From an uncultured Paracoccaceae bacterium (GTDB lineage Bacteria; Pseudomonadota; Alphaproteobacteria; Rhodobacterales; Rhodobacteraceae), in the NCBI GenBank assembly GCA_947500005.1, contig CANMQJ010000014.1, positions 1 through 64,000 of the forward strand: a DNA stretch of 64,000 bases. The letters are read 5' to 3'. Below, piece after piece: positions 55,855-64,000 of this stretch. Position numbers and translations under genes: made by a program. The number at the start of each line of letters is the position of its first letter. Within the stretch, counting starts at the first letter, position 1. The notes under the pieces are model-generated. The model was not told the DNA's origin, made no database searches, and saw only the letters and a program-made list of their open reading frames with translations.

Positions 55855-56603
55855 CACTTCGCCCCTTTCCCCGAAACCTCTTCGTAAAGCGCCGCATAGG
55901 CGCGGCCGGCCGGGCGCTTCGCGGCATAGCTGCGCACCGGGGCCCGGTGCAGACCCATGCGCTCGATATCCGAGGAATAGGGCACGGCACTGTCCAGAAA
56001 CAGCTTGCGATAGCGCGTGCGCATTTCCTTCATGGTCTCCAGGTGCAGCGACTTCCGCGCCTCGACCATGGAAAAGAACGGCGCCAGCTTGCGCCGCCGC
56101 AGCCCGTTCTCGTCGAAGAACTCGATCAATTGCTCGAAGGTCCGCGCCGACAACGTCGTCGGGATCACCGGCACGATGATGCGGTCGGCCGCCTTGAAGA
56201 CATTCTCGGACAGGGCCGAGATATTGGGAGGGCAATCCAGCACGATCACGTCGTAATCGTTCCCCACCGCCTTGAGCGCCTTCTTGAGCCGCGACCGCTT
56301 GTTGCGCACACGGGCAAGGAAGGCGTCGAACTCGCGAAAGCTCATATTCGCGGGCAGGATGTCCAGCCGCTCGAAATCGCTGGCGCGGATCGCCTTGGTG
56401 AACCGCGCGACATCCTCGAAGAAACGCGCCTCATCCAGCTTCTTCGAGGGTTTCACCCGGAAATAGAAGCTCGACGCGCCTTGCGGATCAAGATCGCAAA
56501 GCAGAACGCGCTTGCCGCCCTCGGCCAGCGCATGCGCCAGGTTGACCGAGGTGGCCGTCTTGCCGACGCCGCCCTTGTTTGAATAGCAGGCGATGACTTC
56601 CAT
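55854..56603 (-). CDS. ParA/MinD-type ATPase
   Basis: Deviant Walker A ATPase of 249 residues. The motif KGGVGKT with the signature Lys10 and P-loop Lys15 is in CYSNKGGVGKTATSVNLAHA; the switch I-like LLCDLDPQGASS and Walker B IVLDCPPNIS follow. ATG 56603 lies one base after the CHAD stop. There is no ParB homologue nearby, so plasmid or chromosome partition is unlikely; the neighbours suggest positioning of another cargo. The C-terminus is rich in Arg and Lys (RSYAAKRPAGRAYAAL), compatible with non-specific DNA binding. Confidence 0.92.
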   Translation of the reverse strand: MEVIACYSNKGGVGKTATSVNLAHALAEGGKRVLLCDLDPQGASSFYFRVKPSKKLDEARFFEDVARFTKAIRASDFERLDILPANMSFREFDAFLARVRNKRSRLKKALKAVGNDYDVIVLDCPPNISALSENVFKAADRIIVPVIPTTLSARTFEQLIEFFDENGLRRRKLAPFFSMVEARKSLHLETMKEMRTRYRKLFLDSAVPYSSDIERMGLHRAPVRSYAAKRPAGRAYAALYEEVSGKGAK

Positions 56604-56604
56604 C

Positions 56605-58125
56605 TCAGCCCTCCGAGCCGTGGAACAAGGCGCGCGCGGCTTCGCGCACCTCGTCGCTGTCGAACTTGCCGAACCTCTTCGCGACGCGGGCGCGCTCGGC
56701 CTTCTGGCGATCATGCAGCACGGTGACGAGACCGCCAACCGCAAGCGCCGTCTCGATATCGTCTTGCCGGGTCCGGCCTTGATGCGTCTCCACGAAAGCG
56801 CGCAGCGCGCCCTGCTGGACCGAATAGTCGTTGAACAGGCCCAGATTGTCCTGAAGCTTCTTCAGGGGCTTCAACACCGTCGCCAGTTCCGCGTCGGGAA
56901 AGAGCGGCGCGAAGAACTCGACGAGATAGCGTAGCTTCTTGCACCCGATGCGAAGTTCATGCACCTCGTCATCGGGCGTTTGCGCATCGATCCCCCGCGC
57001 GATCTTGCAGACCTTGCGATAGCGTTTCCAGATCAGCGCGCTGGCATAGTCATGCGCCGGCAGATCCGCCTTCGGTCCGCGCGGCAGGTCGCCGCCCGCG
57101 AATTCGGCTTCGATCTCGGCCATCCGTGCGGCATATGCCCTTGACCGGAACCGCCGCGCCAGCTTGCGTTGCGCGGCATCGCGTTCCTCCTGGAACTGGC
57201 GGAACATCTCTGCCAGACCGTCATGCAGGCTCTCGGGAAGCAGATTGAAATATGCGTCTTTTTCCAACAGATAGACATCGAGATCGCGCAACTGCCCGGT
57301 CGGGGCCATCAGGTCGGAAAACGCCGCCTTGAACCGCGCCGTTTCCTCGTCGGGAAAGACCCCCTTGAACAGGCTCAGGACCGAGCGGATCTTGCGCAGC
57401 GCCACGCGATAGTCATGCAGGAACTCGGTGTCGTGATCCGCGATGGTGCCCGCCTCGTTGCGCCGTGCGACACCCAGATATGCTCGGATGATCCCCACCG
57501 CCACGTCATGCGCGGTCCGACCCTCGCCCAGCGGAACCACGGGTTTCGAGACGTAAGCCTCGCGCCCCGGCGCAAGCCATTCGCCGATCATCCCCTGTTC
57601 CATGTGCGCGCCTCGTGCGGCCAGCGCAGCCAGCAAACTCTCGTGGGCCTTGTCGTAGCCGCGCATGTGCTCGACCGCGATCAGCGTGACCTCGCCCTCG
57701 GGCGAGGACAGAACCCGCAGCTCGGCGCGAACCTGCGTCTTGTCCTCGTCGTCCAGCAGCGCCGCCTGCTGGACCTGCGCCGTGCCCGATGCGACCTCCA
57801 GCAACGCGCGCAGCGGCGAGATATCGTCCAGCGCGTCGCGCACCTGTCCCGGCGCCAAGTCGTGGACAAAAGCCCCGTCGCGTGCCGCGCTCTGGCTCGG
57901 CACCTCGCCATCGGCACCCAAAAGGATCAACTCATCGCCAAGTTGCAACAACGCCCGGCCGGAGCGCTGGAGACTCTGAGAGAAATCATCCAGCAGCGTG
58001 AACGCGCCGGCCTCCTGCGGAGGCTCCAGTTCCAGCCGAAGGGGGCCGCCGGGCTGCACCTCGCCCAGGTCGATCCGCCCCGGAAGGACGAGCAGCGTCC
58101 TGCGCTCTGGTTTGTTCAGTTTCAT
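56605..58125 (-). CDS. CHAD-domain protein with degenerate CYTH-like N-terminus
   Basis: A 506-residue protein. The C-terminal ~300 residues are a CHAD domain: helical, with conserved basic and His positions (DTEFLHDYRVALRKIRSVLS; DDEVHELRIGCKKLRYLVEF). CHAD domains bind polyphosphate and some localise to polyphosphate granules. The N-terminal ~190 residues sit where a CYTH domain is fused in related proteins, but no ExExK motif is seen; the catalytic CYTH is a separate gene two genes downstream. Its ATG overlaps the stop of the small ribbon-helix-helix gene (ATGA). The next gene, a ParA ATPase, begins one base after its stop. Confidence 0.9.
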   Translation of the reverse strand: MKLNKPERRTLLVLPGRIDLGEVQPGGPLRLELEPPQEAGAFTLLDDFSQSLQRSGRALLQLGDELILLGADGEVPSQSAARDGAFVHDLAPGQVRDALDDISPLRALLEVASGTAQVQQAALLDDEDKTQVRAELRVLSSPEGEVTLIAVEHMRGYDKAHESLLAALAARGAHMEQGMIGEWLAPGREAYVSKPVVPLGEGRTAHDVAVGIIRAYLGVARRNEAGTIADHDTEFLHDYRVALRKIRSVLSLFKGVFPDEETARFKAAFSDLMAPTGQLRDLDVYLLEKDAYFNLLPESLHDGLAEMFRQFQEERDAAQRKLARRFRSRAYAARMAEIEAEFAGGDLPRGPKADLPAHDYASALIWKRYRKVCKIARGIDAQTPDDEVHELRIGCKKLRYLVEFFAPLFPDAELATVLKPLKKLQDNLGLFNDYSVQQGALRAFVETHQGRTRQDDIETALAVGGLVTVLHDRQKAERARVAKRFGKFDSDEVREAARALFHGSEG

Positions 58126-58295
58126 TTTCCCCTCGATGTACTGAGGTAATTCTCCACGAGGCGTTCGATGATCTTCTGGACGCTGGTCTCTTCCTCGATG
58201 GCGCGGATCTTGAGCGCCTTCAACGTCCCGGCATCAAGGCGCAGGGACGTGTTCCTCTTCCCGTTCTCGGAGTCCGCATCCTTCCTTCCACCCAT
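58122..58295 (-). CDS. Small ribbon-helix-helix-like protein
   Basis: A 57-residue basic protein. After a charged N-terminus (GGRKDADSENGKRN) comes NTSLRLDAGTLKALKIRAI, a likely beta-strand plus first helix, then TSVQKIIERLVENYLS, a likely second helix, as in Arc/MetJ-type and CopG-like DNA-binding proteins. Its last four bases overlap the CHAD start (ATGA), so it is the first gene of the operon. It could autoregulate the operon or act as a DNA-linked partner of the ParA ATPase. No toxin gene is adjacent. Confidence 0.8.
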   Translation of the reverse strand: MGGRKDADSENGKRNTSLRLDAGTLKALKIRAIEEETSVQKIIERLVENYLSTSRGK

Positions 58296-58423
58296 GACAG
58301 CCAGCCGTCCTTATTTCATTTGACGTCATGCTGTCACTCATGACGCTCGAATTCAACGGTTCCACGACGCAGACATGGGGTAAAGGCACTTGCCGACAGG
58401 CAACTGCCCGTTTCTGGTGCAGG

Positions 58424-59650
58424 TCAGGCCAAAAGGCGCGCCGGCAACTCCGCGTATCCGCGAAACCGCAGACGCCCGCCCAGCACCCGCTCAGGCAGAA
58501 GGCGGTAATCCGGATAGCGCGCCAGGAAGCGCGACAGCGCAATGCGCCCTTCGAGACGTGCCAGCGTCAGCCCGACGCAGACATGCGGTCCCCCGGCAAA
58601 GGCAAGATGCCGGTTCGGTTTCCGCGTGATGTCAAAGACCTGCGGGTTGTCGAACACTTCGGGGTCGCGGTTCGCCGCACCAATGCACAGGTGCAGGTTG
58701 GTGCCAGCCGGCACCGCCTCGCCGCCGATCTCGACCGCCTCGGTCGTCTCGCGGTTGCCCAGCTGGTTGGGCGAGCGAAAGCGCAGGATCTCTTCCACCG
58801 CGGGCTGGATCAGGTCGGGATTCTCCAGCAGGCGCGCCCGAGCCTCCGGGTAATCGTTCAGCAGCGCCAGGCCGTTGCCGATCAGGTTGGTCGTCGTTTC
58901 GTGCCCGGCATTGAGGATGAAGATGCAGTTCTGCAAAAGCTCCGTTTCGCTCAACTGGGCATCGGCCCCCTCGCCGCGGATCAGCCGGGTCAGGACATCT
59001 GTCTCGGGATCGCCGGGCTTGGCGCGGCGCCGTGCGACCAGATCCTCGAGATAGGTCTTGAACTCGCGCACCGCGCTGTGGCCCGCTTCCAGTTGCGCCT
59101 CGGTCAGTGCGGGTTCCAGCGCCCCCAGAATGACAAGGGACCAGTCCCGCAGCGGCCCGCGCTCCTCCATCGGCACGTCGAGCAGGTTGCCGATGATCTG
59201 GATCGGGATGGTCGACGCAAAATCCTCGATCAGGTCCACCCGCTCCTTTCCCGCCATGGCGTCCAGCAACTGGTCCACCGTCTCGATCAGCCCCGGCTCC
59301 ATCCGCGCGATGGCGCGCGGCGTCAGCGCCGAAGTCATGATCTTGCGCACCCGCGTGTGCAGCGGCGGGTCCGAAAAGACCAGCGAGGTCGTATGATGCT
59401 CGTAAAGCGGGGAGCCCTTGCCGAATTTCGGGGCAAAGGCCACCGTCTTGTCCGAGGAATAGAGCTTGGTATCGCGATAGATCCGGTCCAGATCCTTGTG
59501 ATGGCTCAATAGCAGCGATCCGTCCGGCTGCCAAAGCACCGGCGCGTGCTCCAGCAGCGCGTCGTAAAAGGGAAACGGGTCCTCGACGAACCCCTCGGGC
59601 GGGTTCAGCAGGTCAAAGGACTTGGCGATCTCTCGCGATACGGTCATCAT
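58424..59650 (-). CDS. Cytochrome P450
   Basis: Heme monooxygenase of 408 residues, soluble bacterial type. The oxygen-activating I-helix motif is LNAGHETTTN; the ExxR motif is in VEEILRFRSPNQ; the heme-binding Cys is in FAGGPHVCVGLTLARLE. HTTSLVFSDPPLHTRVRKIM in the N-terminal half is typical of CYP family C-helix sequences. Two ATGs (59650, 59647) follow a GAGGAG site. It begins six bases after the methyltransferase gene. No ferredoxin or reductase gene is adjacent. Substrate unknown. Confidence 0.95.
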   Translation of the reverse strand: MMTVSREIAKSFDLLNPPEGFVEDPFPFYDALLEHAPVLWQPDGSLLLSHHKDLDRIYRDTKLYSSDKTVAFAPKFGKGSPLYEHHTTSLVFSDPPLHTRVRKIMTSALTPRAIARMEPGLIETVDQLLDAMAGKERVDLIEDFASTIPIQIIGNLLDVPMEERGPLRDWSLVILGALEPALTEAQLEAGHSAVREFKTYLEDLVARRRAKPGDPETDVLTRLIRGEGADAQLSETELLQNCIFILNAGHETTTNLIGNGLALLNDYPEARARLLENPDLIQPAVEEILRFRSPNQLGNRETTEAVEIGGEAVPAGTNLHLCIGAANRDPEVFDNPQVFDITRKPNRHLAFAGGPHVCVGLTLARLEGRIALSRFLARYPDYRLLPERVLGGRLRFRGYAELPARLLA

Positions 59651-59656
59651 TTCTCC

Positions 59657-60466
59657 TCAAGCGGCGTCGAAGCCAAACAATCCGCGCGCGCTGTCTTCGT
59701 CGGCACGGCGCAACCGGCGCGCCGAGGGGGTCTCCCCGTCGCGCAGCTGCGCATCCGTCTCCAGCGGCACAAGGTTTTCCACCGGGACCTGCGCCGCCAG
59801 TATGGCCCGCGCCCCGCCCGATCCGTCGAAACGATAAAGGTGCAGCGTCTCCCAGTCCAGATGCCCACCGGCTTCCAGGGCGCGCAGATCGCGGACGAAA
59901 TTGTGGCATTGCACGTTCTCGACCAGCAGCACCCAGCGCGTCGCCTGCCGGAACAGGTTCGAGAGCGCGACCATGTGACTGACGGCTGTATGGATATGCA
60001 TCAGGACGGCCTGGGTATAGACCAGCTCGGCCCGCGGCCACTGACGCGAGAAAGGCATGGTCAGATCCTGAACACCCACCCGGCCCGACAGCTCCGGATG
60101 CCGCTTCAAGGCCAGCATCAACTGGCTGCGTCCACGGTCCCCGCCGGTCATCTCGATATCCGGAAACAAGGTCATCGCATTGGCCAGGTGATCGCCGCCG
60201 CCACATCCTGCCTCGTGCACCCTCGCAGGCTCCAGCCGGCCGATCGCTTCGAGGATCAGCTGCTGGTTCGGATGGATCGGCGCGCCATGTGACATGACAT
60301 GCCCCGTTGCGGGATCGAATTGCAGATCCCCTGCCCGCGAGATCGCGCGAAAGGCCGTCTCCACATCGCCCTTCAATCGCCGTTCATAGCTGTCGGCGGT
60401 GTAATTCTCCCAGTCGAAATCGTCGTCGTAGAACTTCCTGCTCTTGTATAATATCTTTTGAAACAT
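59657..60466 (-). CDS. Predicted SAM-dependent methyltransferase-like protein
   Basis: A 269-residue protein with a Rossmann-type core: EAGCGGGDHLANAM (SAM-binding loop) around residue 85, then IEMTGGDRGRSQLMLALK and AELVYTQAVLMHIHT. The start (MFQKILYKSRKFYDDDF) lies in an A/T-rich stretch. It resembles class I methyltransferases, but I cannot name the acceptor. It is the first gene of a two-gene unit with the P450. Confidence 0.7.
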   Translation of the reverse strand: MFQKILYKSRKFYDDDFDWENYTADSYERRLKGDVETAFRAISRAGDLQFDPATGHVMSHGAPIHPNQQLILEAIGRLEPARVHEAGCGGGDHLANAMTLFPDIEMTGGDRGRSQLMLALKRHPELSGRVGVQDLTMPFSRQWPRAELVYTQAVLMHIHTAVSHMVALSNLFRQATRWVLLVENVQCHNFVRDLRALEAGGHLDWETLHLYRFDGSGGARAILAAQVPVENLVPLETDAQLRDGETPSARRLRRADEDSARGLFGFDAA

Positions 60467-60718
60467 CCCTCTTTCCCCGGTTTATCGCGCAACCGACGCC
60501 CGTCTCGTGCAGCTGGACGACGCCTCCTCCGCGCCCGTTCTTGATGCGGCACAAGAATTGCCAAAACCGTTTCGAATGCAATCGCCCCGATTGTCGCGGA
60601 ACATACCCTCTGTATCAGCTTCGGCCTGCGCGTGACGGATCAGGGGAACCGCGCGCATGCCTGCCGGGTTGACCATCCGACACGAGAAACACGAACCGAG
60701 ACGCAAAGGAGATCCGTC

Positions 60719-60895
60719 ATGGACCTTATCCGCATCATCCTCGCCATCATCCTGCCCCCTCTGGGCGTTTTCCTTCAGGTCGGACTGGGCAAGCATTTCT
60801 GGCTGAACATCCTGCTTACGCTTCTGGGCTATATCCCCGGCATCGTGCACGCCGTCTGGATCATCGCCCGCACGCCTGACACCCGCACGGTGTAA
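60719..60895 (+). CDS. YqaE/Pmp3-family small membrane protein
   Basis: A 58-residue protein with two hydrophobic helices (IIRIILAI-like start, LPPLGVFLQVGLGKHFWLNI and LLTLLGYIPGIVHAVWIIA). The PPLGV and GYIPGIVHA patterns are those of the UPF0057/Pmp3 family, which affects membrane potential and stress tolerance. ATG 60719 follows an AAGGAGA site. It precedes a DUF4112 gene by three bases. Confidence 0.9.
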   Translation: MDLIRIILAIILPPLGVFLQVGLGKHFWLNILLTLLGYIPGIVHAVWIIARTPDTRTV

Positions 60896-60898
60896 GCC

Positions 60899-61300
60899 AT
60901 GGACAAAGCCCGTGACCTTCGCCGTGTCGAGCGGGCCGAGCGTATCGCCCGACGGTTCGACGCGGCCTTCCGTATCCCCGGCACCGGCATCCGGTTCGGC
61001 TGGGACAGCGTCCTGGGCCTCATACCCGGCGTGGGCGATTTGGTGACGGTGGCGCCTGCCGCCTACATCCTCAAGATCGCCCACGACGCCGGCGCGCCGC
61101 GCAGCATGATGGCTCGAATGGCCGGTAATGTCGCGATCGACTGGGTAATCGGCCTCGTCCCCCTGCTGGGCGACCTGCTTGACGTCGGCTACAAGGCGAA
61201 CCTGCGCAACGTGGCGCTGCTGCGCCAGCATGTCGGAAGTTACGAGCCCAAGGCGAGCCCCCGCCATGCGATTCAGGCCGGACGGCCGCGCACGGTGTGA
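60899..61300 (+). CDS. DUF4112-family protein
   Basis: A 133-residue protein with the DUF4112 pattern: AFRIPGTGIRFGWDSVLGLI followed by PGVGDLVTV, then VIGLVPLLGDLLDVGYKAN. The two PGxGD/PLLGD repeats and hydrophobic helices suggest a membrane-associated protein of unknown function. It is coupled to the YqaE gene and ends before a bidirectional terminator. Confidence 0.85.
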   Translation: MDKARDLRRVERAERIARRFDAAFRIPGTGIRFGWDSVLGLIPGVGDLVTVAPAAYILKIAHDAGAPRSMMARMAGNVAIDWVIGLVPLLGDLLDVGYKANLRNVALLRQHVGSYEPKASPRHAIQAGRPRTV

Positions 61301-61309
61301 ACGCAATGA

Positions 61310-61338
61310 AAAAGGCGCCTCCAAAGGGGGCGCCTTTC
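61310..61338. terminator. Bidirectional terminator between DUF4112 and ndk genes
   Basis: AAAAGGCGCC, a GC-containing loop and GGCGCCTTT form a strong stem between two convergent genes. A-rich DNA on the left and TTTC on the right allow use in both directions. Confidence 0.8.
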
Positions 61339-61360
61339 GTCATTCAGCATCGAAGACCGG

Positions 61361-61783
<423 letters not shown>

Positions 61784-61898
61784 TCGGGCCTCTCCTTGAA
61801 TGTCTTGCTGCGCGGGCGGCGGCCCGGCGCCGGGATGTATCGCGCGCCGCCTAGCATGGCTTGCGACATATGAAAAGTGCTATTGCCGCGCCATCTTG

Positions 61899-63101
61899 TC
61901 AGACCGCATCCGGCAGCGGGTCGATCCGGTCCACCCAAGCCACGTAAAGCGCCGAGGCCAGCCCCAGCGCGCTTGCCCCGCCCATCATCGCCAGCACGAT
62001 GAAGGGCGCCAGGTCCGGCGTGACCAGCGCACCGGTGGCAAAGGTCAGCACCGCCCCCAGGACCACCGTCAGCGCGCCCGATAGCCCCGCCGCGCTGCCC
62101 GCCAGTTTCGGGCGTACCGACATGAGCCCCGCATTGGCATTGGCGATGGTCAGCCCGTTGCCAAACCCGACCGTGACGGCCGAGCCGAAGAACACCCAGA
62201 CCGAGCCCTGCCCCGCCAGGAAAACCATCAACCCCAGCGCGGGCCCGACGCTTGCGACGATGCGCCCGGCGATCACCATGGTCAGAAGCGGTGTACGCGC
62301 CGCAATCCGACCCGTCACGAAATTGCCGGTCATGAAGCCCAGCGTGATCACCCCGATGCCCAGTCCCAGCAAGGCGGGGCTCAGGTCGAACCAGGCCGCC
62401 GCCACCATCGGCGCGCCGGTGATGAAGGCAAAGAACCCACCGATCGAGAAGGCACAGCACAGCGTGTAGCCCCAGAAGCGGCGGGAGCGCAGAAGAAGCG
62501 GGTATTCCCGGAACTGCGTCCGGAAATCGGCCGATCGTGCCGTGTTGGTCTCGCCCATATCGACCCAGACCAGCACCAGCAACACCAACCCCATCGCGGT
62601 GTAAAGGACAAACCCCGCCCGCCAGCCAAAGGCCATGTCCAGCAAGCCGCCCAGCATCGGCCCCAGCATCGGTGCCAGCGCCATCGCCATCGAGACATAG
62701 CCCAGCTTGCTCGCCGCCTCGTTCGGCGGGTAGAGGTCGCGGATCGCCGCGCGCGACAGGACCTGTCCCGCGACCACGCCCACCTGCAACATGCGAAAGC
62801 CCAGGAAGACCCAGATCGAGGAGGCCAGCACGCAGCCCAGCGAGGCCAGCGCAAAGACAGCAAGGCAGCCCAACAGCACCGGCCGCCGCCCGTACCGGTC
62901 CGACAGCGGCCCCATCACGATCTGCAATCCCGCCGACACCAGCAGGTATCCCGCGATGGACAGGTTCACGAGCCCGTAATCCACCCCGAAATCCATCGCG
63001 ATATTCGCCAGCGAGGGCAGGAACATGTTCAGCGACAGCACCGCCAGCGCGGTGGCGAGGATCAGGGTGATCAGGTGCGGGGGGGTCTGGGCTGGGCGCA
63101 T
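61899..63101 (-). CDS. Bcr/CflA-type MFS drug-efflux transporter
   Basis: Major facilitator of about 400 residues and 12 membrane helices. Motif A is GPLSDRYGRRPVLLG after helix 2. The N-terminus (LITLILATALAVLSLNMFLP) and the second helix fit the Bcr/CflA subfamily that exports bicyclomycin, chloramphenicol and related compounds by proton antiport. ATG 63101 (MRPAQTPPH) is preferred to 63137. The substrate is unknown. Confidence 0.88.
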   Translation of the reverse strand: MRPAQTPPHLITLILATALAVLSLNMFLPSLANIAMDFGVDYGLVNLSIAGYLLVSAGLQIVMGPLSDRYGRRPVLLGCLAVFALASLGCVLASSIWVFLGFRMLQVGVVAGQVLSRAAIRDLYPPNEAASKLGYVSMAMALAPMLGPMLGGLLDMAFGWRAGFVLYTAMGLVLLVLVWVDMGETNTARSADFRTQFREYPLLLRSRRFWGYTLCCAFSIGGFFAFITGAPMVAAAWFDLSPALLGLGIGVITLGFMTGNFVTGRIAARTPLLTMVIAGRIVASVGPALGLMVFLAGQGSVWVFFGSAVTVGFGNGLTIANANAGLMSVRPKLAGSAAGLSGALTVVLGAVLTFATGALVTPDLAPFIVLAMMGGASALGLASALYVAWVDRIDPLPDAV

Positions 63102-63202
63102 TGGCTTTTCGGAAATGTGACGCCAATCCGGTATCACGGTGATCCCGCTTTGACCATGCCAAGCCGCTGGCGGGGGCGGCGCGGCTCTGCTATCAGCCGC
63201 GC

Positions 63203-64000
63203 ATGTTGAGAATTCAGGATATCACCTACGCGGTCGAAGGCCGCCCGCTCTTCGAGGGCGCAAGCGCCACCATCCCCGACGGGCACAAGGTCGGGCTGGT
63301 CGGACGCAACGGCACCGGCAAGACGACGCTCTTCCGGCTGATCCGGGGAGAATTGGCGCTGGAATCGGGCACCGTCTCGCTGCCCTCGCGCGCCCGCATC
63401 GGCGGCGTCGCGCAGGAGGCGCCCTCGTCGGACGTCTCGCTGCTCGACACGGTGCTCGCCGCCGACACCGAGCGCGCGGCATTGATGAAGGAGGCCGCCA
63501 CCGCCACCGACCCCACGCGCATCGCCGAGGTTCAGACGCGGCTCGCCGATATCGACGCCTGGAGCGCCGAGGCGCGCGCCGCCTCGATTCTCAAGGGCCT
63601 GGGCTTCGATGACGAGGAACAGCTGAAACCCTGCTCGGATTTCTCGGGCGGATGGCGGATGCGGGTGGCGCTGGCCGCGGTGCTCTTCGCGCAACCCGAC
63701 CTGCTGCTGCTGGACGAGCCGACCAACTATCTCGATCTCGAAGGGGCGCTCTGGCTCGAAACCTACCTGGCGAAATACCCCCACACGGTCATCATCATCA
63801 GCCACGACCGGGGTCTGCTGAACCGCGCCGTGGGTGCGATCCTGCATCTCGAGGATCGCAAGCTGACGCTCTACCAGGGGCCTTATGACCAGTTCGCCCG
63901 GCAACGTGCAGAGAAAATCGCGCAGGCCGAGGCGATGGCGAAAAAGCAGGAGGCGCGCCGCGCCCACCTGCAATCCTATGTCGACCGCTTCCGCTACAAG
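63203..64000 (+). CDS. ABC-F family ATPase (Uup/YheS-like), truncated by the window end
   Basis: The first 266 residues of a soluble ABC-F protein. Walker A is VGRNGTGKTTLFRLI; the ABC signature region is CSDFSGGWRMRVALA; Walker B is LLLLDEPTNYLD; the switch His is IISHDRG. The linker that follows (DQFARQRAEKIAQAEAMAKK) is typical of ABC-F. No membrane domain is present. Members act on ribosomes or give antibiotic protection. The second ATPase domain lies past the right edge. ATG 63203 is 101 bp from the divergent efflux gene. Confidence 0.92.
   Translation, partial: MLRIQDITYAVEGRPLFEGASATIPDGHKVGLVGRNGTGKTTLFRLIRGELALESGTVSLPSRARIGGVAQEAPSSDVSLLDTVLAADTERAALMKEAATATDPTRIAEVQTRLADIDAWSAEARAASILKGLGFDDEEQLKPCSDFSGGWRMRVALAAVLFAQPDLLLLDEPTNYLDLEGALWLETYLAKYPHTVIIISHDRGLLNRAVGAILHLEDRKLTLYQGPYDQFARQRAEKIAQAEAMAKKQEARRAHLQSYVDRFRYK

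Overview
The window is GC-rich, densely coded DNA that looks like a chromosomal segment of an alphaproteobacterium of the Rhodobacterales (Roseobacter/Rhodobacter group). This placement rests on the trgA-trgB-cysK locus, the RTX-Hint secreted protein, the GcvT-type FAD oxidoreductase and the general gene style. It is an inference from gene content; no database was searched. I count 55 protein-coding genes (one cut by the right edge), one tRNA, one transposase remnant, three likely terminators and several intercistronic hairpins. No CRISPR array and no rRNA were seen.

Layout. 1-1750: edge of a genomic island, with a P4-type integrase and a small coupled ORF next to tRNA-Ser(GGA). 1976-2180: frameshifted IS3-family transposase remnant. 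2538-11654 (minus strand): a stress and redox locus, with a class-V aminotransferase, photolyase, cyclopropane synthase, trgA, trgB (Nudix), cysK and an MscS channel; a possible ECF-sigma promoter precedes the photolyase. 11861-14036: Usp plus a BCCT osmolyte transporter. 14275-16886: pyrH, miaA and an AraC regulator. 17130-23646: a complete Dpp/Opp-type ABC importer with an unusually long second permease and fused ATPases. 23715-25574: adenylate cyclase with TolB-like and TPR regions. 25591-33721: housekeeping genes (lytic transglycosylase, ssb, M50-CBS protease, aroB-aroK, xerD, CNNM/CorC transporter) with two unrecognised genes between aroK and xerD. 33944-36991: a dimethylglycine/sarcosine-dehydrogenase-like enzyme and a MobA-like nucleotidyltransferase. 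37092-40211: a giant RTX-Hint protein.

40937-51695 looks like a catabolic island. A second Dpp-type importer and a LysR regulator face two tandem YtcJ-type amidohydrolases, and a COG0523 metallochaperone GTPase overlaps the second hydrolase. Uptake and hydrolysis of an amide- or formamide-like compound, with metal delivery to the hydrolases, is the likely theme. 51798-55393: a Deg-type periplasmic protease and an OmpR-type two-component system.

55390-58295 is the most interesting part. It is a tightly coupled minus-strand operon of a 57-residue ribbon-helix-helix protein, a CHAD-domain protein, a ParA-type ATPase and a CYTH triphosphatase-like protein. CHAD proteins bind polyphosphate and ParA-type ATPases position cargo on the nucleoid, so this could be a polyphosphate-granule positioning or partition module. 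The rest is a methyltransferase-P450 pair, a YqaE/DUF4112 pair, ndk, a Bcr/CflA efflux pump and an ABC-F ATPase that runs off the right edge.
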